64,000 nucleotides of DNA from an uncultured Bacteroidota bacterium. GTDB taxonomy: Bacteria; Bacteroidota; Bacteroidia; Flavobacteriales; Flavobacteriaceae. Position 1 is the first letter of the stretch; every line of letters begins with the position of its first letter. Location of the stretch: positions 1 through 64,000 of the forward strand of contig CACJQM010000003.1 of assembly GCA_902595555.1 (NCBI GenBank), written 5' to 3'. A program made the position numbers and the translations under genes. Positions 27,119 to 36,115 of the stretch are shown one piece after another. A model generated the notes under the pieces. It saw nothing but the letters and a program-made list of their open reading frames with translations. It had not been told where the DNA came from and did no database searches.

Positions 27119-28024
27119 ATGAAAAAATTTGAAACACTTTTTAAAATCTTAATAGCATCATTTACAATTTTTGTTTTTGTTGGTTGCGAGATTGATAGCT
27201 TTGCAGAAGAAGATGAGTATTCTTTTGGTGATATTACTGCACCTACAAATGTTCAGGTCTCTGCTGCAATTGTTGGTAAAGATGCCGATAATCCAAATGG
27301 TGATGGCTCAGGAGAAGTTAATTTTTCTGGATCGGCTGATAACGCTATCACATACAAGTATGTGTATGATGGAGTTGAGACATTAAGTCCTGATGGTAAT
27401 GTAAAAATGACCTTTTCAAAACTAGGTCTAAATTCATACACTGTTACGATTGTTGCTATAGGAAAAGGAGGTACTACATCTAGTCAAGCCGTTACTGTTG
27501 AAGTCTTAGTTACTTACAGTCCACCAGCTGAACTTGTTGCGGCATTAACAACCGGAAAATGGAGAGTAAAAGCTGAAGAATGGAGACATATGGGTGTTGG
27601 TCCTGCTGATGCTCCATTCCCATACTGGTGGCAGGCAAATCCATTTGATAAGGCATCTACTGGAATGTATGATGATAGATATACATTCTATGCAGATGGT
27701 AAATTTAGTTTTGATGTTGGTCCTGATGGTCAAATTTTCGGAAAAGCTGACCCGATGGAAGCTGATTTAGGTGGTGATCGTGGTCAAGAAAGAAATGGTG
27801 ATAATGAGTATACTAATTATCCTTATGAAAGCTTTGATGCAACTTGGTCAATATCTGCCCCAGGCGGTGTTGAAACCATAAATTTGACGGGTCTTGGATT
27901 TATGGGATTTTATGTTGGTTCTCATGATTTTGTAATTTTTGAAAGATCTTCGAATAGGATCGTCTTAAGAAATGTCGGTTCTGGTGGATTGGGATGGTTT
28001 TGGATTATTACCAACGATAACTAA
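27119..28024 (+). CDS. Surface glycan-binding lipoprotein, PKD plus a module shared with the GH16
   Basis: Lipoprotein of 301 residues with lipobox VGC23 followed by EIDSFAEEDE, a strongly acidic surface-export-like stretch. Seen: a PKD-like domain (about 40-130, with DADNPNGDGSGEV) and a C-terminal module (about 140-301) with WWQANPF, MYDDRYTFYADG, GQIFGKAD and GFMGFYVGSHDF. The same domain pair forms the N-terminal half of the next gene, where it is fused to a GH16. No catalytic residues are seen, so binding is the likely role. Confidence 0.82.
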   Translation: MKKFETLFKILIASFTIFVFVGCEIDSFAEEDEYSFGDITAPTNVQVSAAIVGKDADNPNGDGSGEVNFSGSADNAITYKYVYDGVETLSPDGNVKMTFSKLGLNSYTVTIVAIGKGGTTSSQAVTVEVLVTYSPPAELVAALTTGKWRVKAEEWRHMGVGPADAPFPYWWQANPFDKASTGMYDDRYTFYADGKFSFDVGPDGQIFGKADPMEADLGGDRGQERNGDNEYTNYPYESFDATWSISAPGGVETINLTGLGFMGFYVGSHDFVIFERSSNRIVLRNVGSGGLGWFWIITNDN

Positions 28025-28056
28025 TAAAAAAGACTGGTTTTTTGTTTTTGTTTGAT

Positions 28057-28094
28057 AAGAGTTTTGAGAGGAATTAAATTTCTCTCAAACTCTT
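28057..28094 (+). terminator. Strong hairpin between the binding protein and GH16 genes
   Basis: AAGAGTTTTGAGAG (28057-28070) pairs with CTCTCAAACTCTT (28082-28094) with one bulged T. The stem extends inward (G-U, A-U, A-U) to a TTAAA loop, about 16 pairs in all. It is followed by TCTTATAATATTT, only a partly T-rich tail. The GH16 start is 14 nt downstream. It may partly terminate the PUL transcript, protect a processed 3' end, or limit GH16 translation. Confidence 0.6.
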
Positions 28095-28107
28095 TCTTAT
28101 AATATTT

Positions 28108-29712
28108 ATGACAGATATGTATAAACTCTTCTTGCTAATACTTTTAGTTTTTTCTTGCTCAGGTGAGGAAAATGTTGATGGTGGTGGTGGGACAGAGCCT
28201 CCAACAAAGATTATACCCTCTAACTTAGTTTTTAATGTAGAAGTATCTGGAGCCGATAATAATAATCCTAATGGAAATGGTACTGGTGTAGTTAAGTTTA
28301 CTGCCACTGCTAATGATGCTGTGAATTATAGCTTTAGATTTGGAACTGGTGATTCAAAAGAATCTTCATCTGGATCTGTTGAATATACATATACAGATGT
28401 AGGCACAAAAACATATAACGTAAATGTTTTAGCATATTCATCTACTGGAGATTTTATTAGTTCTGCAAAAACAGTAACTGTTTATGTTGTTCCTGAATCT
28501 GATGCTGACATTCTTCAATTGCTAACTGGTGGTAGTGAAAAAACATGGAAAATTAATGCCGCTTTTGATTCACATTTTTCTTTAGGATCAAAAGACCACA
28601 AATACCCATCTTGGTGGGAAGCACCAGCTTTTTCTAAATCAAACTCTGGATTTTATGACGATGAGTATACATTTAAAAATGATGGAACTTATTCTCATAA
28701 AACAAATGGTGACGTTTTTGGGAAAGCGAAATATTTAATTGAAACTTTTGGTTCAACTGGACAAGGGTCAAACTCTGATGGTGAAATTGAAAAGTACAAC
28801 CTATCTAATTATGAAGGTTCGTTTTATGTGAAAAATGAAAATGACGAGAAAAAAATCATTTTAAATAATAAATCATTTGTAGGATTTTATGTTGGAGAGC
28901 ATGAGTATACACTTGAATGTGATTCTGAAAACAACATACTATTGAGATCTGTTGATTCTGACAATAATGCATGGTATATATGGTTAACTGACAAAGATGT
29001 TTCAACAAATTCATCTAAAGATTTATTTACAGATTTAATATGGTCTGATGAATTCGATTACAATGGAAAGTTAGATTCAAATAAATGGAGTTATGAAGTT
29101 AGAAATCAATGGTATAATGAGGAATCACAAGCAACAACTGATAGATTGGAAAATGTTAGAGTGGAAAATGGGCTTTTAAAAATTACTGCTAAAAAAGAAA
29201 ATTACGGTGGTAAAAGCTATACATCAGGAAGAGTTAGAACATTCCAAAAATTAGACTTTACTTATGGTAGAGTAGATATAAGAGCAAAGATGCCAAGTAA
29301 AGCTGGAACGTGGCCGGCTTTATGGATGCTTGGCTCTAATTACCAGTCAATTGACTGGCCAAAATGTGGTGAAATAGATATTTTAGAACACGCAGGAAAT
29401 AGACTTAATCAAATACAATCGACTGTACATCACCCTGATAATTATGGATCAGGTGATAGCAAAGTTACTTATGATTATAACGATGTTTCAACAAATTTCC
29501 ATGTATATTCTCTAGTCTGGACTGAGACAGCAATGACCTTTTATATTGATGATAAACCATACCATATTATTGGTAATGCATGTTCATTACCCTTTAACTG
29601 GGATTTTAATATCATCGTTAATGTAGCGATGGGTGGAACCTATGGTGGCTCCATTGATCCAAATTTTGATTCTGACACAATGGAAGTAGATTATGTTAGA
29701 GTGTATCAATAA
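28108..29712 (+). CDS. GH16 endo-beta-glucanase (laminarinase-type) lipoprotein
   Basis: Endo-acting beta-1,3-glucanase candidate of 534 residues. Seen: lipobox FSC17 followed by SGEE and a Gly-rich linker; a PKD-like domain (about 40-127); a module shared with the preceding gene (about 137-297); and a GH16 domain (about 308-534) with GEIDILEHAG at 421-430, giving nucleophile E422, D424 and acid/base E427, plus WPALWMLG and DYVRVYQ. The acidic residues after the lipid cysteine suggest surface display. Two ATGs (28108, 28117) are possible; the second gives a tighter signal peptide. Laminarin specificity is inferred from family and context. Confidence 0.9.
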   Translation: MTDMYKLFLLILLVFSCSGEENVDGGGGTEPPTKIIPSNLVFNVEVSGADNNNPNGNGTGVVKFTATANDAVNYSFRFGTGDSKESSSGSVEYTYTDVGTKTYNVNVLAYSSTGDFISSAKTVTVYVVPESDADILQLLTGGSEKTWKINAAFDSHFSLGSKDHKYPSWWEAPAFSKSNSGFYDDEYTFKNDGTYSHKTNGDVFGKAKYLIETFGSTGQGSNSDGEIEKYNLSNYEGSFYVKNENDEKKIILNNKSFVGFYVGEHEYTLECDSENNILLRSVDSDNNAWYIWLTDKDVSTNSSKDLFTDLIWSDEFDYNGKLDSNKWSYEVRNQWYNEESQATTDRLENVRVENGLLKITAKKENYGGKSYTSGRVRTFQKLDFTYGRVDIRAKMPSKAGTWPALWMLGSNYQSIDWPKCGEIDILEHAGNRLNQIQSTVHHPDNYGSGDSKVTYDYNDVSTNFHVYSLVWTETAMTFYIDDKPYHIIGNACSLPFNWDFNIIVNVAMGGTYGGSIDPNFDSDTMEVDYVRVYQ

Positions 29713-29721
29713 AATAATATT

Positions 29722-31527
29722 ATGAAAAAGTTTATAATTTTTTTAAGTTTTTTATTAATCAATATTTCTTGTGATAATATTGAAAGTAATAATTTAAGTG
29801 AAGCAGAAATAAGTAAAAAAGTAAGTGAATTGATTGATTCAATGACACTTGACGAAAAAGTTGGTCAAATGACACAAATTGATCAACGATTTTTAGACAC
29901 AATAACTGACTTATCTACTTACTCAATTGGGTCGCTTCTAAGTGGTGGTGGTTCTCACCCTAAAGTTAATGAACCACAAGCCTGGCTAGATATGTACAAT
30001 AAATATCAAGAGGAAACCTTAAAAAACAGATTAGGTATTCCGCTTATATACGGAATTGATGCTGTTCATGGTCACAACAATGTTTATGGAGCTACAATTT
30101 TCCCTCAAAATATTGGCTTAGGCGCTACTAACAATCCTGAACTTGTATATAAAATTTCTGAGGCTACATCTTTAGAAGTTGCTGCGACTGGAATTGATTG
30201 GACATTTTCGCCATGTCTTTCATCACCAGAAGACTACAGATGGGGAAGGACATATGAAGGATTCTCTAGTGATCCAGTTCTTGTTGAGAAATTAGGAAAA
30301 GCTGCAGTTGAGGGATATCAAAATGCTTTAACCAATTCTGGTAAAAAAATTGTTGCTTGTGCAAAACATTTTATTGGTGATGGAAATACAGAATTTGGTA
30401 CTGGGATGAATGGTCTGGTTGACAGAGGAAATACAGTCTTAACAACTGACGAATTAAAAGAAAAATTACTACCAAAATATCAAGCAGCAATTGATGCTAA
30501 TGTTCAAACTATAATGGCTTCATACAATAGTTGGAATGGAGTTAAATGTCATGGAAGTAAAGAATTGCTAACGGATATTTTAAAAGTTGAGATGGGGTTT
30601 GAAGGTTTTGTAATTTCTGATTGGCAAGGTATTGATGAAATTCCTGGTAATTATAAATCAGATATAATTATATCAATCAATGCGGGTGTAGATATGGTTA
30701 TGGTTTCTGGTCAGGGTCAACCCTATAAAAAATTTATGCGATTATTAAAAGAAAATGTTGAGGAAGGATCGATTTCAATGGAAAGAATTGATGATGCAGT
30801 TTCACGTATATTGAAAGTTAAGTTAAGAAACGGTTTATTTAGTAATCCAATAGTACAAAATGATAATTTACAAGTTATTGGGTCAGATGACCACAGAAAT
30901 ATAGCCAGGCAAGCAGTAAGAGAAAGTGTAGTTGTTCTAAAAAATGAAAATTTAATACCAATTTCAAAAGAGTCAAAATCAATTGTTGTAGCTGGTAGAG
31001 GTGCAGATAATCTTGGAATGCAATGTGGGGGATGGACAATAAATTGGCAAGGTGGCCAAGGAGATATTACAATTGGAACCACTATTCTAGATGGGATTAA
31101 AGAATCTGTCTCAACTGAAACTAAAGTAATTCACTCTAAAGACGGAACAGATTTAGGTAATGTTAGTGGGGATTTAGCAATTGTTGTAATTGGTGAGGAC
31201 CCTTACACTGAATTTTTTGGAGATAAAGATAATCTAGACTTGCTTGAAGAAGATATTCAAACAATAAGTAATTTAAAAGATAAAGGTTATAAGGTTTTAG
31301 TATTGTTAATCTCTGGAAGACCAATGAATATAGCTGATCATCTTGATAATTGGGATGGTTTTGCTGCCATATGGTTGCCTGGAACTGAAGGCAACGGAGT
31401 TTCAGATATTTTATTTGGAGATTTTCAATCAACAGGAAAACTATCTTATCCTTGGCCTTTAAATGCTGAAGATGGAGCAAATGCACCAGAAAATGATTTA
31501 CTTTATAATATTGGATTTGGTCTTTAA
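29722..31527 (+). CDS. GH3 beta-glucosidase / exo-glucanase lipoprotein
   Basis: Exo-acting glucosidase of 601 residues. Seen: lipobox ISC17 followed by DNIESNN; an N-terminal TIM-barrel with KVGQMTQID, GIDAVHGHNN and AKHFIGDG; nucleophile D300 in GFVISDWQGID; and the second domain with VVIGEDPYTE, where E492 sits where barley exo-glucanase ExoI has its acid/base. It has no third fibronectin-like domain. Weakly acidic residues after the cysteine may mean a periplasmic rather than surface location, which fits trimming of imported oligosaccharides to glucose. It lies 9 nt after the GH16 gene. Confidence 0.93.
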   Translation: MKKFIIFLSFLLINISCDNIESNNLSEAEISKKVSELIDSMTLDEKVGQMTQIDQRFLDTITDLSTYSIGSLLSGGGSHPKVNEPQAWLDMYNKYQEETLKNRLGIPLIYGIDAVHGHNNVYGATIFPQNIGLGATNNPELVYKISEATSLEVAATGIDWTFSPCLSSPEDYRWGRTYEGFSSDPVLVEKLGKAAVEGYQNALTNSGKKIVACAKHFIGDGNTEFGTGMNGLVDRGNTVLTTDELKEKLLPKYQAAIDANVQTIMASYNSWNGVKCHGSKELLTDILKVEMGFEGFVISDWQGIDEIPGNYKSDIIISINAGVDMVMVSGQGQPYKKFMRLLKENVEEGSISMERIDDAVSRILKVKLRNGLFSNPIVQNDNLQVIGSDDHRNIARQAVRESVVVLKNENLIPISKESKSIVVAGRGADNLGMQCGGWTINWQGGQGDITIGTTILDGIKESVSTETKVIHSKDGTDLGNVSGDLAIVVIGEDPYTEFFGDKDNLDLLEEDIQTISNLKDKGYKVLVLLISGRPMNIADHLDNWDGFAAIWLPGTEGNGVSDILFGDFQSTGKLSYPWPLNAEDGANAPENDLLYNIGFGL

Positions 31528-31529
31528 AA

Positions 31530-34500
31530 ATGATTAGGAATTTATTCTTATTATTATTTATATTTTTTCAAACTGTTTCTTTCTCACAAAACTTAAAAGC
31601 AGATGGAAAAAAAATCATTGATGGTAATGGAAATGAAGTCTTATTAAAAGGTTACGCACCGGGTGGATGGCTACTGATTGAGGGTTACATGATGCATGAA
31701 ACTGATGGTAGCGTTGGGGCTCAGCATGAAATCAAAGAAAAACTTACTGACCTGATGGGGTCTGAAAAGACTGAGGAGTTTTTCAAAAAATGGAGAGAAA
31801 ATCACTTTACTAAACGAGATGTCGATTCATTAGCAGCTTGGGGTTTTAATAGTATTAGAGTTCCATTGCACTATAATCTTTTTACTTTACCTATTCAGGA
31901 TGAACCTAACTCTGGTCAAAATACATGGTTAGATGAAGGATTTAATATTATTGATAATATACTAGATTGGGCTAAACCTCATAAAATGTATGTTATTTTA
32001 GATCTTCATGCAGCACCGGGAGGACAAGGAAGAAATACAGATATTTCTGATTATGATCCAGATAAACCTTCACTTTGGGAGAGCGAACAAAATAAAAGTA
32101 AAACTGTTGCCCTATGGAAAAAAATTGCTGAAAGATATAAAGACAATGAATGGATTGGTGGTTATGATCTATTGAATGAACCTAACTGGGAATTACCAGG
32201 TGGAGTTGATTTGAAAGATTTATATGTAAGAATTACAAATGCAATTAGAGAGGTTGATGATAAACATATAATTATCATTGAGGGTAACGACTATGCGAAT
32301 AATTTTACTGGCTTGACACCACCTTGGGATGATAATTTGGTTTATAGTTTTCATAAATATTGGAATTCTACGAATGCTGATGATCTTGATTGGATTCTTC
32401 CACTCAGAGAACAACATAATGTGCCTTTGTGGATGGGTGAATCTGGAGAAAATTCAAACACTTGGTATACTGATGCAGTTACTTTATTTGAAGCTAATAA
32501 TGTTGGATGGGCTTGGTGGGCTATGAAAAAAATAGGAAGTGTAAATAGTCCATACAGAATACGTGTGAATGAGGGTTATCAAAAAATCCTTAATTATTGG
32601 AAAGACGGTGGAGATAAGCCTAGTGAACAAGATGCTTACGATGCTATGATGAAATTAGCAGATAATGCATTGTCAGAAAATTGTATTTATAGAAAAGGTA
32701 TTTCAGATGCTTTACTTCGACAACCACATACAGACAACACAACACCCTTTAAAAACACCCAACAAATACCAGGTGTAGTGTTTTTATCTGACTATGATTT
32801 AGGTAAAAATAATCATGCATACTATGATAATGATATAGCTACATACCATCAATCATCTGGTTCATTCACTGCTTGGAATAGAGGATGGAGATATCGAAAT
32901 GATGGAGTTGATATAGAAACTAATAGTGATAACGTTAACAGTAATGGATATCATATTGGTTTTGTTGAGAAAGGAGAGTGGACAAAATACACAGTAAAAG
33001 TTAATTCATCTGGAATCTACAGAGTAAGGGTCCGACATGCATCTGAGCAAAATGGAGGAAAACTTTATCTATCACTAAACGATCAGAATGTATCTTCAAT
33101 TTTAACAACAAATTCCTCTGGAAGCTGGTTTTCATTTATCACAACAACTATTGAAGGTGTAATAATGGAAGAAGGAAATCATTCATTAAAACTTCATTTT
33201 GATGATGATACGCCTGTGAATATTAGTAGTCTTCAGTTTGAAAAAGTTGGAGAAATATCTTCAGCTTCATTTAACTCAATCAATGGAAAAACTGATTCAA
33301 ATGAAAAATCTTTACAAGTATTTCTCAATCAGGAAATTCTGTCTTCATCGATTGATGGAACCTTAGATAAATTTACTGTAAGTGTAAATGGGCAGGACAA
33401 AGAAATTTCCTCAATTACTTTAGACTCGTCTAAACCAAAAACCTTAATATTGAATCTTTCAGATAATTTACTTTACACTGATGAAATTAAAGTTTCCTAT
33501 TCAGGAGATTTAATTAAGGCAAAAAACAATAAGACATTAAATACTTTTTCAAATCTAAATATTATTAATGATTTAGATCCTCGTTTTGTAATACCAGGTA
33601 AAGTAGAGGTTGAAGATTACCTTAGAATGTTTGGTCTTGGTACTGAAGACACAACTGATGATGGTGGCGGTTCCAACATTGGATATACTGATACAGGGGA
33701 TTATGCTGATTATAAAATTTTCACAAACTCTGCATCAAAATATACTATTGATTTTAGAGTTGCATCTGAATCAAACGGTGGTAAAATTGCACTTTCTTTA
33801 GTAGAACAAAATTCATCAAGAGAATATGTGATTTTATCAGAATTGGATATTCCATCAACAGGCGGATGGCAAGATTGGGTCACTGTTACTGGAAACTTAG
33901 AAAATAATATTCCAAAAGGAATCTTTCTTCTCAGACTAAAAGTATTAGATGGAGGTTTTAATATGAATTGGATGCAGTTTAGAGATATGGATTCTGATTT
34001 AGATGGTATTGGAGATTCTCAGGACCAATGTCCTGATACACCTTCTGGTGCTAAGGTTGACACGACTGGTTGTCCTATTTTTGAATTACCTGTAAACAAC
34101 TACAAGGTAGAGGTTAGTAGCGCCACTTGTATTGGCAATAGTGATGGTGTGATAGACTTGAGCGTTGAGGATGCTTCTTTTGATTACACAGTAACAATTA
34201 CTGGTAAGGATAACGTAACAATAACAGGAACAAATAAAACAGGATCAGTCACAGGTCTTGCTAAGGGAACTTATGAGGTTTGCTTCACTGTAGATGGTCA
34301 GGCTAATTATGAGCAGTGTTTTGAAGTTGTAGTAGGTGAGCCACCAGCACTGACAGCATTTATTGATATTGATAATGATAATAGGACTACAAGCATCCAG
34401 ATGACTGGATCCAAGAAGTACAATGTAACGATCAATGGAGTTAGGAAAACAGTTACTGGAAACAGTTTTGAAGCCAATCTATCTACAGGACTAAACATTA

Positions 34501-34805
34501 TAAGAGTAGATACGGATTTAGAGTGTCAAGGTTTTGTAGAGAAGGAAGTATTTATATCGGAGGATATTCATTATTATCCAAACCCAACAAATAATGATGT
34601 TAAGGTTCATGTTGGAGGAGAGGACACAAGAGTTAAGGTTAGTGTGTTTAGTGAGAAGGGTGATCTTATCTATACTAGATACCAAGATATAGCAGATGTA
34701 TCAAGGAAAACAAACATTGATTTATTGAATCAAATCCCTGGAGCATACATAGTTGTTCTGGAGAGTAAAACAGTCAGAAAAACTTTTAAAGTTATTAGAG
34801 AATAA
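31530..34805 (+). CDS. Secreted modular GH5 glycosidase with CBM6, thrombospondin-3 and T9SS domains
   Basis: Large extracellular enzyme of 1091 residues. Seen in order: signal peptide (1-20, ending SFSQ); GH5 TIM-barrel (about 21-370) with acid/base E217 in DLLNEP and nucleophile E304 in WMGESG; a CBM6-like domain (about 410-575); a bacterial Ig-like domain (about 577-685); a second CBM6 (about 692-825, with GKVEVEDY and GDYADY); a calcium-binding thrombospondin-3 piece (DSDLDGIGDSQDQCPDTPSG); then a beta-rich spacer and the type IX secretion tail starting YYPNPTNND. The GH5 subfamily and exact linkage are not clear; a beta-1,3- or beta-1,6-acting role on laminarin-like glucan is inferred. 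Start is 2 nt after the GH3 stop. Confidence 0.9.
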   Translation: MIRNLFLLLFIFFQTVSFSQNLKADGKKIIDGNGNEVLLKGYAPGGWLLIEGYMMHETDGSVGAQHEIKEKLTDLMGSEKTEEFFKKWRENHFTKRDVDSLAAWGFNSIRVPLHYNLFTLPIQDEPNSGQNTWLDEGFNIIDNILDWAKPHKMYVILDLHAAPGGQGRNTDISDYDPDKPSLWESEQNKSKTVALWKKIAERYKDNEWIGGYDLLNEPNWELPGGVDLKDLYVRITNAIREVDDKHIIIIEGNDYANNFTGLTPPWDDNLVYSFHKYWNSTNADDLDWILPLREQHNVPLWMGESGENSNTWYTDAVTLFEANNVGWAWWAMKKIGSVNSPYRIRVNEGYQKILNYWKDGGDKPSEQDAYDAMMKLADNALSENCIYRKGISDALLRQPHTDNTTPFKNTQQIPGVVFLSDYDLGKNNHAYYDNDIATYHQSSGSFTAWNRGWRYRNDGVDIETNSDNVNSNGYHIGFVEKGEWTKYTVKVNSSGIYRVRVRHASEQNGGKLYLSLNDQNVSSILTTNSSGSWFSFITTTIEGVIMEEGNHSLKLHFDDDTPVNISSLQFEKVGEISSASFNSINGKTDSNEKSLQVFLNQEILSSSIDGTLDKFTVSVNGQDKEISSITLDSSKPKTLILNLSDNLLYTDEIKVSYSGDLIKAKNNKTLNTFSNLNIINDLDPRFVIPGKVEVEDYLRMFGLGTEDTTDDGGGSNIGYTDTGDYADYKIFTNSASKYTIDFRVASESNGGKIALSLVEQNSSREYVILSELDIPSTGGWQDWVTVTGNLENNIPKGIFLLRLKVLDGGFNMNWMQFRDMDSDLDGIGDSQDQCPDTPSGAKVDTTGCPIFELPVNNYKVEVSSATCIGNSDGVIDLSVEDASFDYTVTITGKDNVTITGTNKTGSVTGLAKGTYEVCFTVDGQANYEQCFEVVVGEPPALTAFIDIDNDNRTTSIQMTGSKKYNVTINGVRKTVTGNSFEANLSTGLNIIRVDTDLECQGFVEKEVFISEDIHYYPNPTNNDVKVHVGGEDTRVKVSVFSEKGDLIYTRYQDIADVSRKTNIDLLNQIPGAYIVVLESKTVRKTFKVIRE

Positions 34806-34829
34806 TTTTGTAATTATAAAATTTATAAA

Positions 34830-35552
34830 GTGAAAAAGTTTACATATTTATTTGTTTTTTTATTAATCTTTTCTTGCGGAGGTGATGAAGGAGGAGGAGG
34901 AGATGGAGGAGGTGATCCACCACCACCATCACCACCAGGATCTGTGACATTAACTGCTCCTGCAAATGGTAAAGTTTGTGAAACTGGAACTAGTACCTCT
35001 GATAGCAAAAGCAATGTAGATTTTTCTTGGCAGGCATCTTCAAATACCAGCACTTATGATTTACAAGTAACTAACTTAAATACATCATCAGTTGTAAATA
35101 AGACAGGTTTAACATCAACTAATAGTACAGTTGAGTTAGATAAAGGTCAGCCTTATATATGGAAAGTTATCTCTAAAAATACTTCAACGACTCAAACCGG
35201 CACAAGTACGTCATGGAAGTTTTACCTAGCAGGACAAGGAATTAAGAATTATGCCCCTTTTCCAGCTGAGTTAAAAGCTCCAGCGTCTGGTTCAACTGTA
35301 TCAAGATCTTCTGATGGTAAAGTTACTTTTACATGGGAGGGTTCTGATCCAGACCAAGGTGATGAGCTAAAGTACACTTTATATGTTGATAAAACCGATG
35401 GCAAACAGTCACCATCTAGTGATTTAACGAATATTTCAGCTAAGACAGTTGATGTTGCATTGGATGCTGGTACACTCTATTATTGGAGAGTAAAAACTAG
35501 TGATGGAACAAACAGTAGTTTCTCAATAGTATACAGTTTCAGAACTCAATAA
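34830..35552 (+). CDS. Small lipoprotein with two fibronectin-III-like domains (GTG start)
   Basis: Lipoprotein of 240 residues starting at GTG (34830); no ATG fits the signal peptide MKKFTYLFVFLLIFSC16. The cysteine is followed by GGDEGGGG, a Gly-rich then Pro-rich linker (DPPPPSPPG), and two Fn3-like beta-sandwich repeats (about 32-128 and 133-240), each with a W-K or YYWRVKTSDG pattern. It follows the GH5 gene by 24 nt and is probably the end of the PUL operon. Role is unknown; spacer-mounted adhesion or glycan binding is plausible. Confidence 0.75.
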   Translation: MKKFTYLFVFLLIFSCGGDEGGGGDGGGDPPPPSPPGSVTLTAPANGKVCETGTSTSDSKSNVDFSWQASSNTSTYDLQVTNLNTSSVVNKTGLTSTNSTVELDKGQPYIWKVISKNTSTTQTGTSTSWKFYLAGQGIKNYAPFPAELKAPASGSTVSRSSDGKVTFTWEGSDPDQGDELKYTLYVDKTDGKQSPSSDLTNISAKTVDVALDAGTLYYWRVKTSDGTNSSFSIVYSFRTQ

Positions 35553-35632
35553 AATATTCGTTATTATTTAAAGTAATTAAATAGTTAACTGTTAGTTATT
35601 TCAAATACTGTATTTTTAATAAAATTTTAGAA

Positions 35633-36115
35633 TTGAAAAGACTAATTTTAATTATAATCTTCATTACAGCTTGTTCAAGTTCAGAAAAAAAACAAAAGGA
35701 TGTAATTACAGAGCAAATACCTACTTCAATAAATTCTTTTTTTGATTCTAAGCCAACTGTAATAAAGTTAGACTCAACATTGTTTAATTCATTTGAAAAA
35801 TGGAATGAAATTATAAGTTTCTCTGAAAAATTTTCTGATTTAATTGAAAAAGAAATTAATCATAAATCAAAAATTAAATCATTAACAGTTGAAATAAAAA
35901 AAATTAATAAAGACAACATTCCTATTGACTTTAAGACATCCCCAATTATTGGTAGACTAAGAGTACTTAAAACATTTATGCAAAAAATTGATTCTTACTT
36001 GTTGAATCAGGAAAATTTGAATGAATATGAGTCTGATATAGTAAATTTATTGGAGTCGTATAATGCCTTGATCTATCAAATCAATCTGAGGGCTAAAGAA
36101 AATTTAGAAAATTAA
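35633..36115 (+). CDS. Small lipoprotein of unknown function (TTG start)
   Basis: A 160-residue protein with signal [14 protein letters not shown]14 and then SSSEKKQK, a lipobox with no acidic residues after the cysteine, so probably periplasmic. The rest is predicted to be largely helical and charged (for example [22 protein letters not shown]). I do not recognise the family. The only start that preserves the signal peptide is TTG at 35633; there is no in-frame ATG upstream. It ends 4 nt inside the convergent metG gene. It may not belong to the PUL. Confidence 0.6.
   Translation: MKRLILIIIFITACSSSEKKQKDVITEQIPTSINSFFDSKPTVIKLDSTLFNSFEKWNEIISFSEKFSDLIEKEINHKSKIKSLTVEIKKINKDNIPIDFKTSPIIGRLRVLKTFMQKIDSYLLNQENLNEYESDIVNLLESYNALIYQINLRAKENLEN

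Noticed and set aside
34823-35053. Antisense open frame over the Gly/Pro-rich linker
   Set aside because: It exists only because of the low-complexity codons of the lipoprotein gene on the plus strand.
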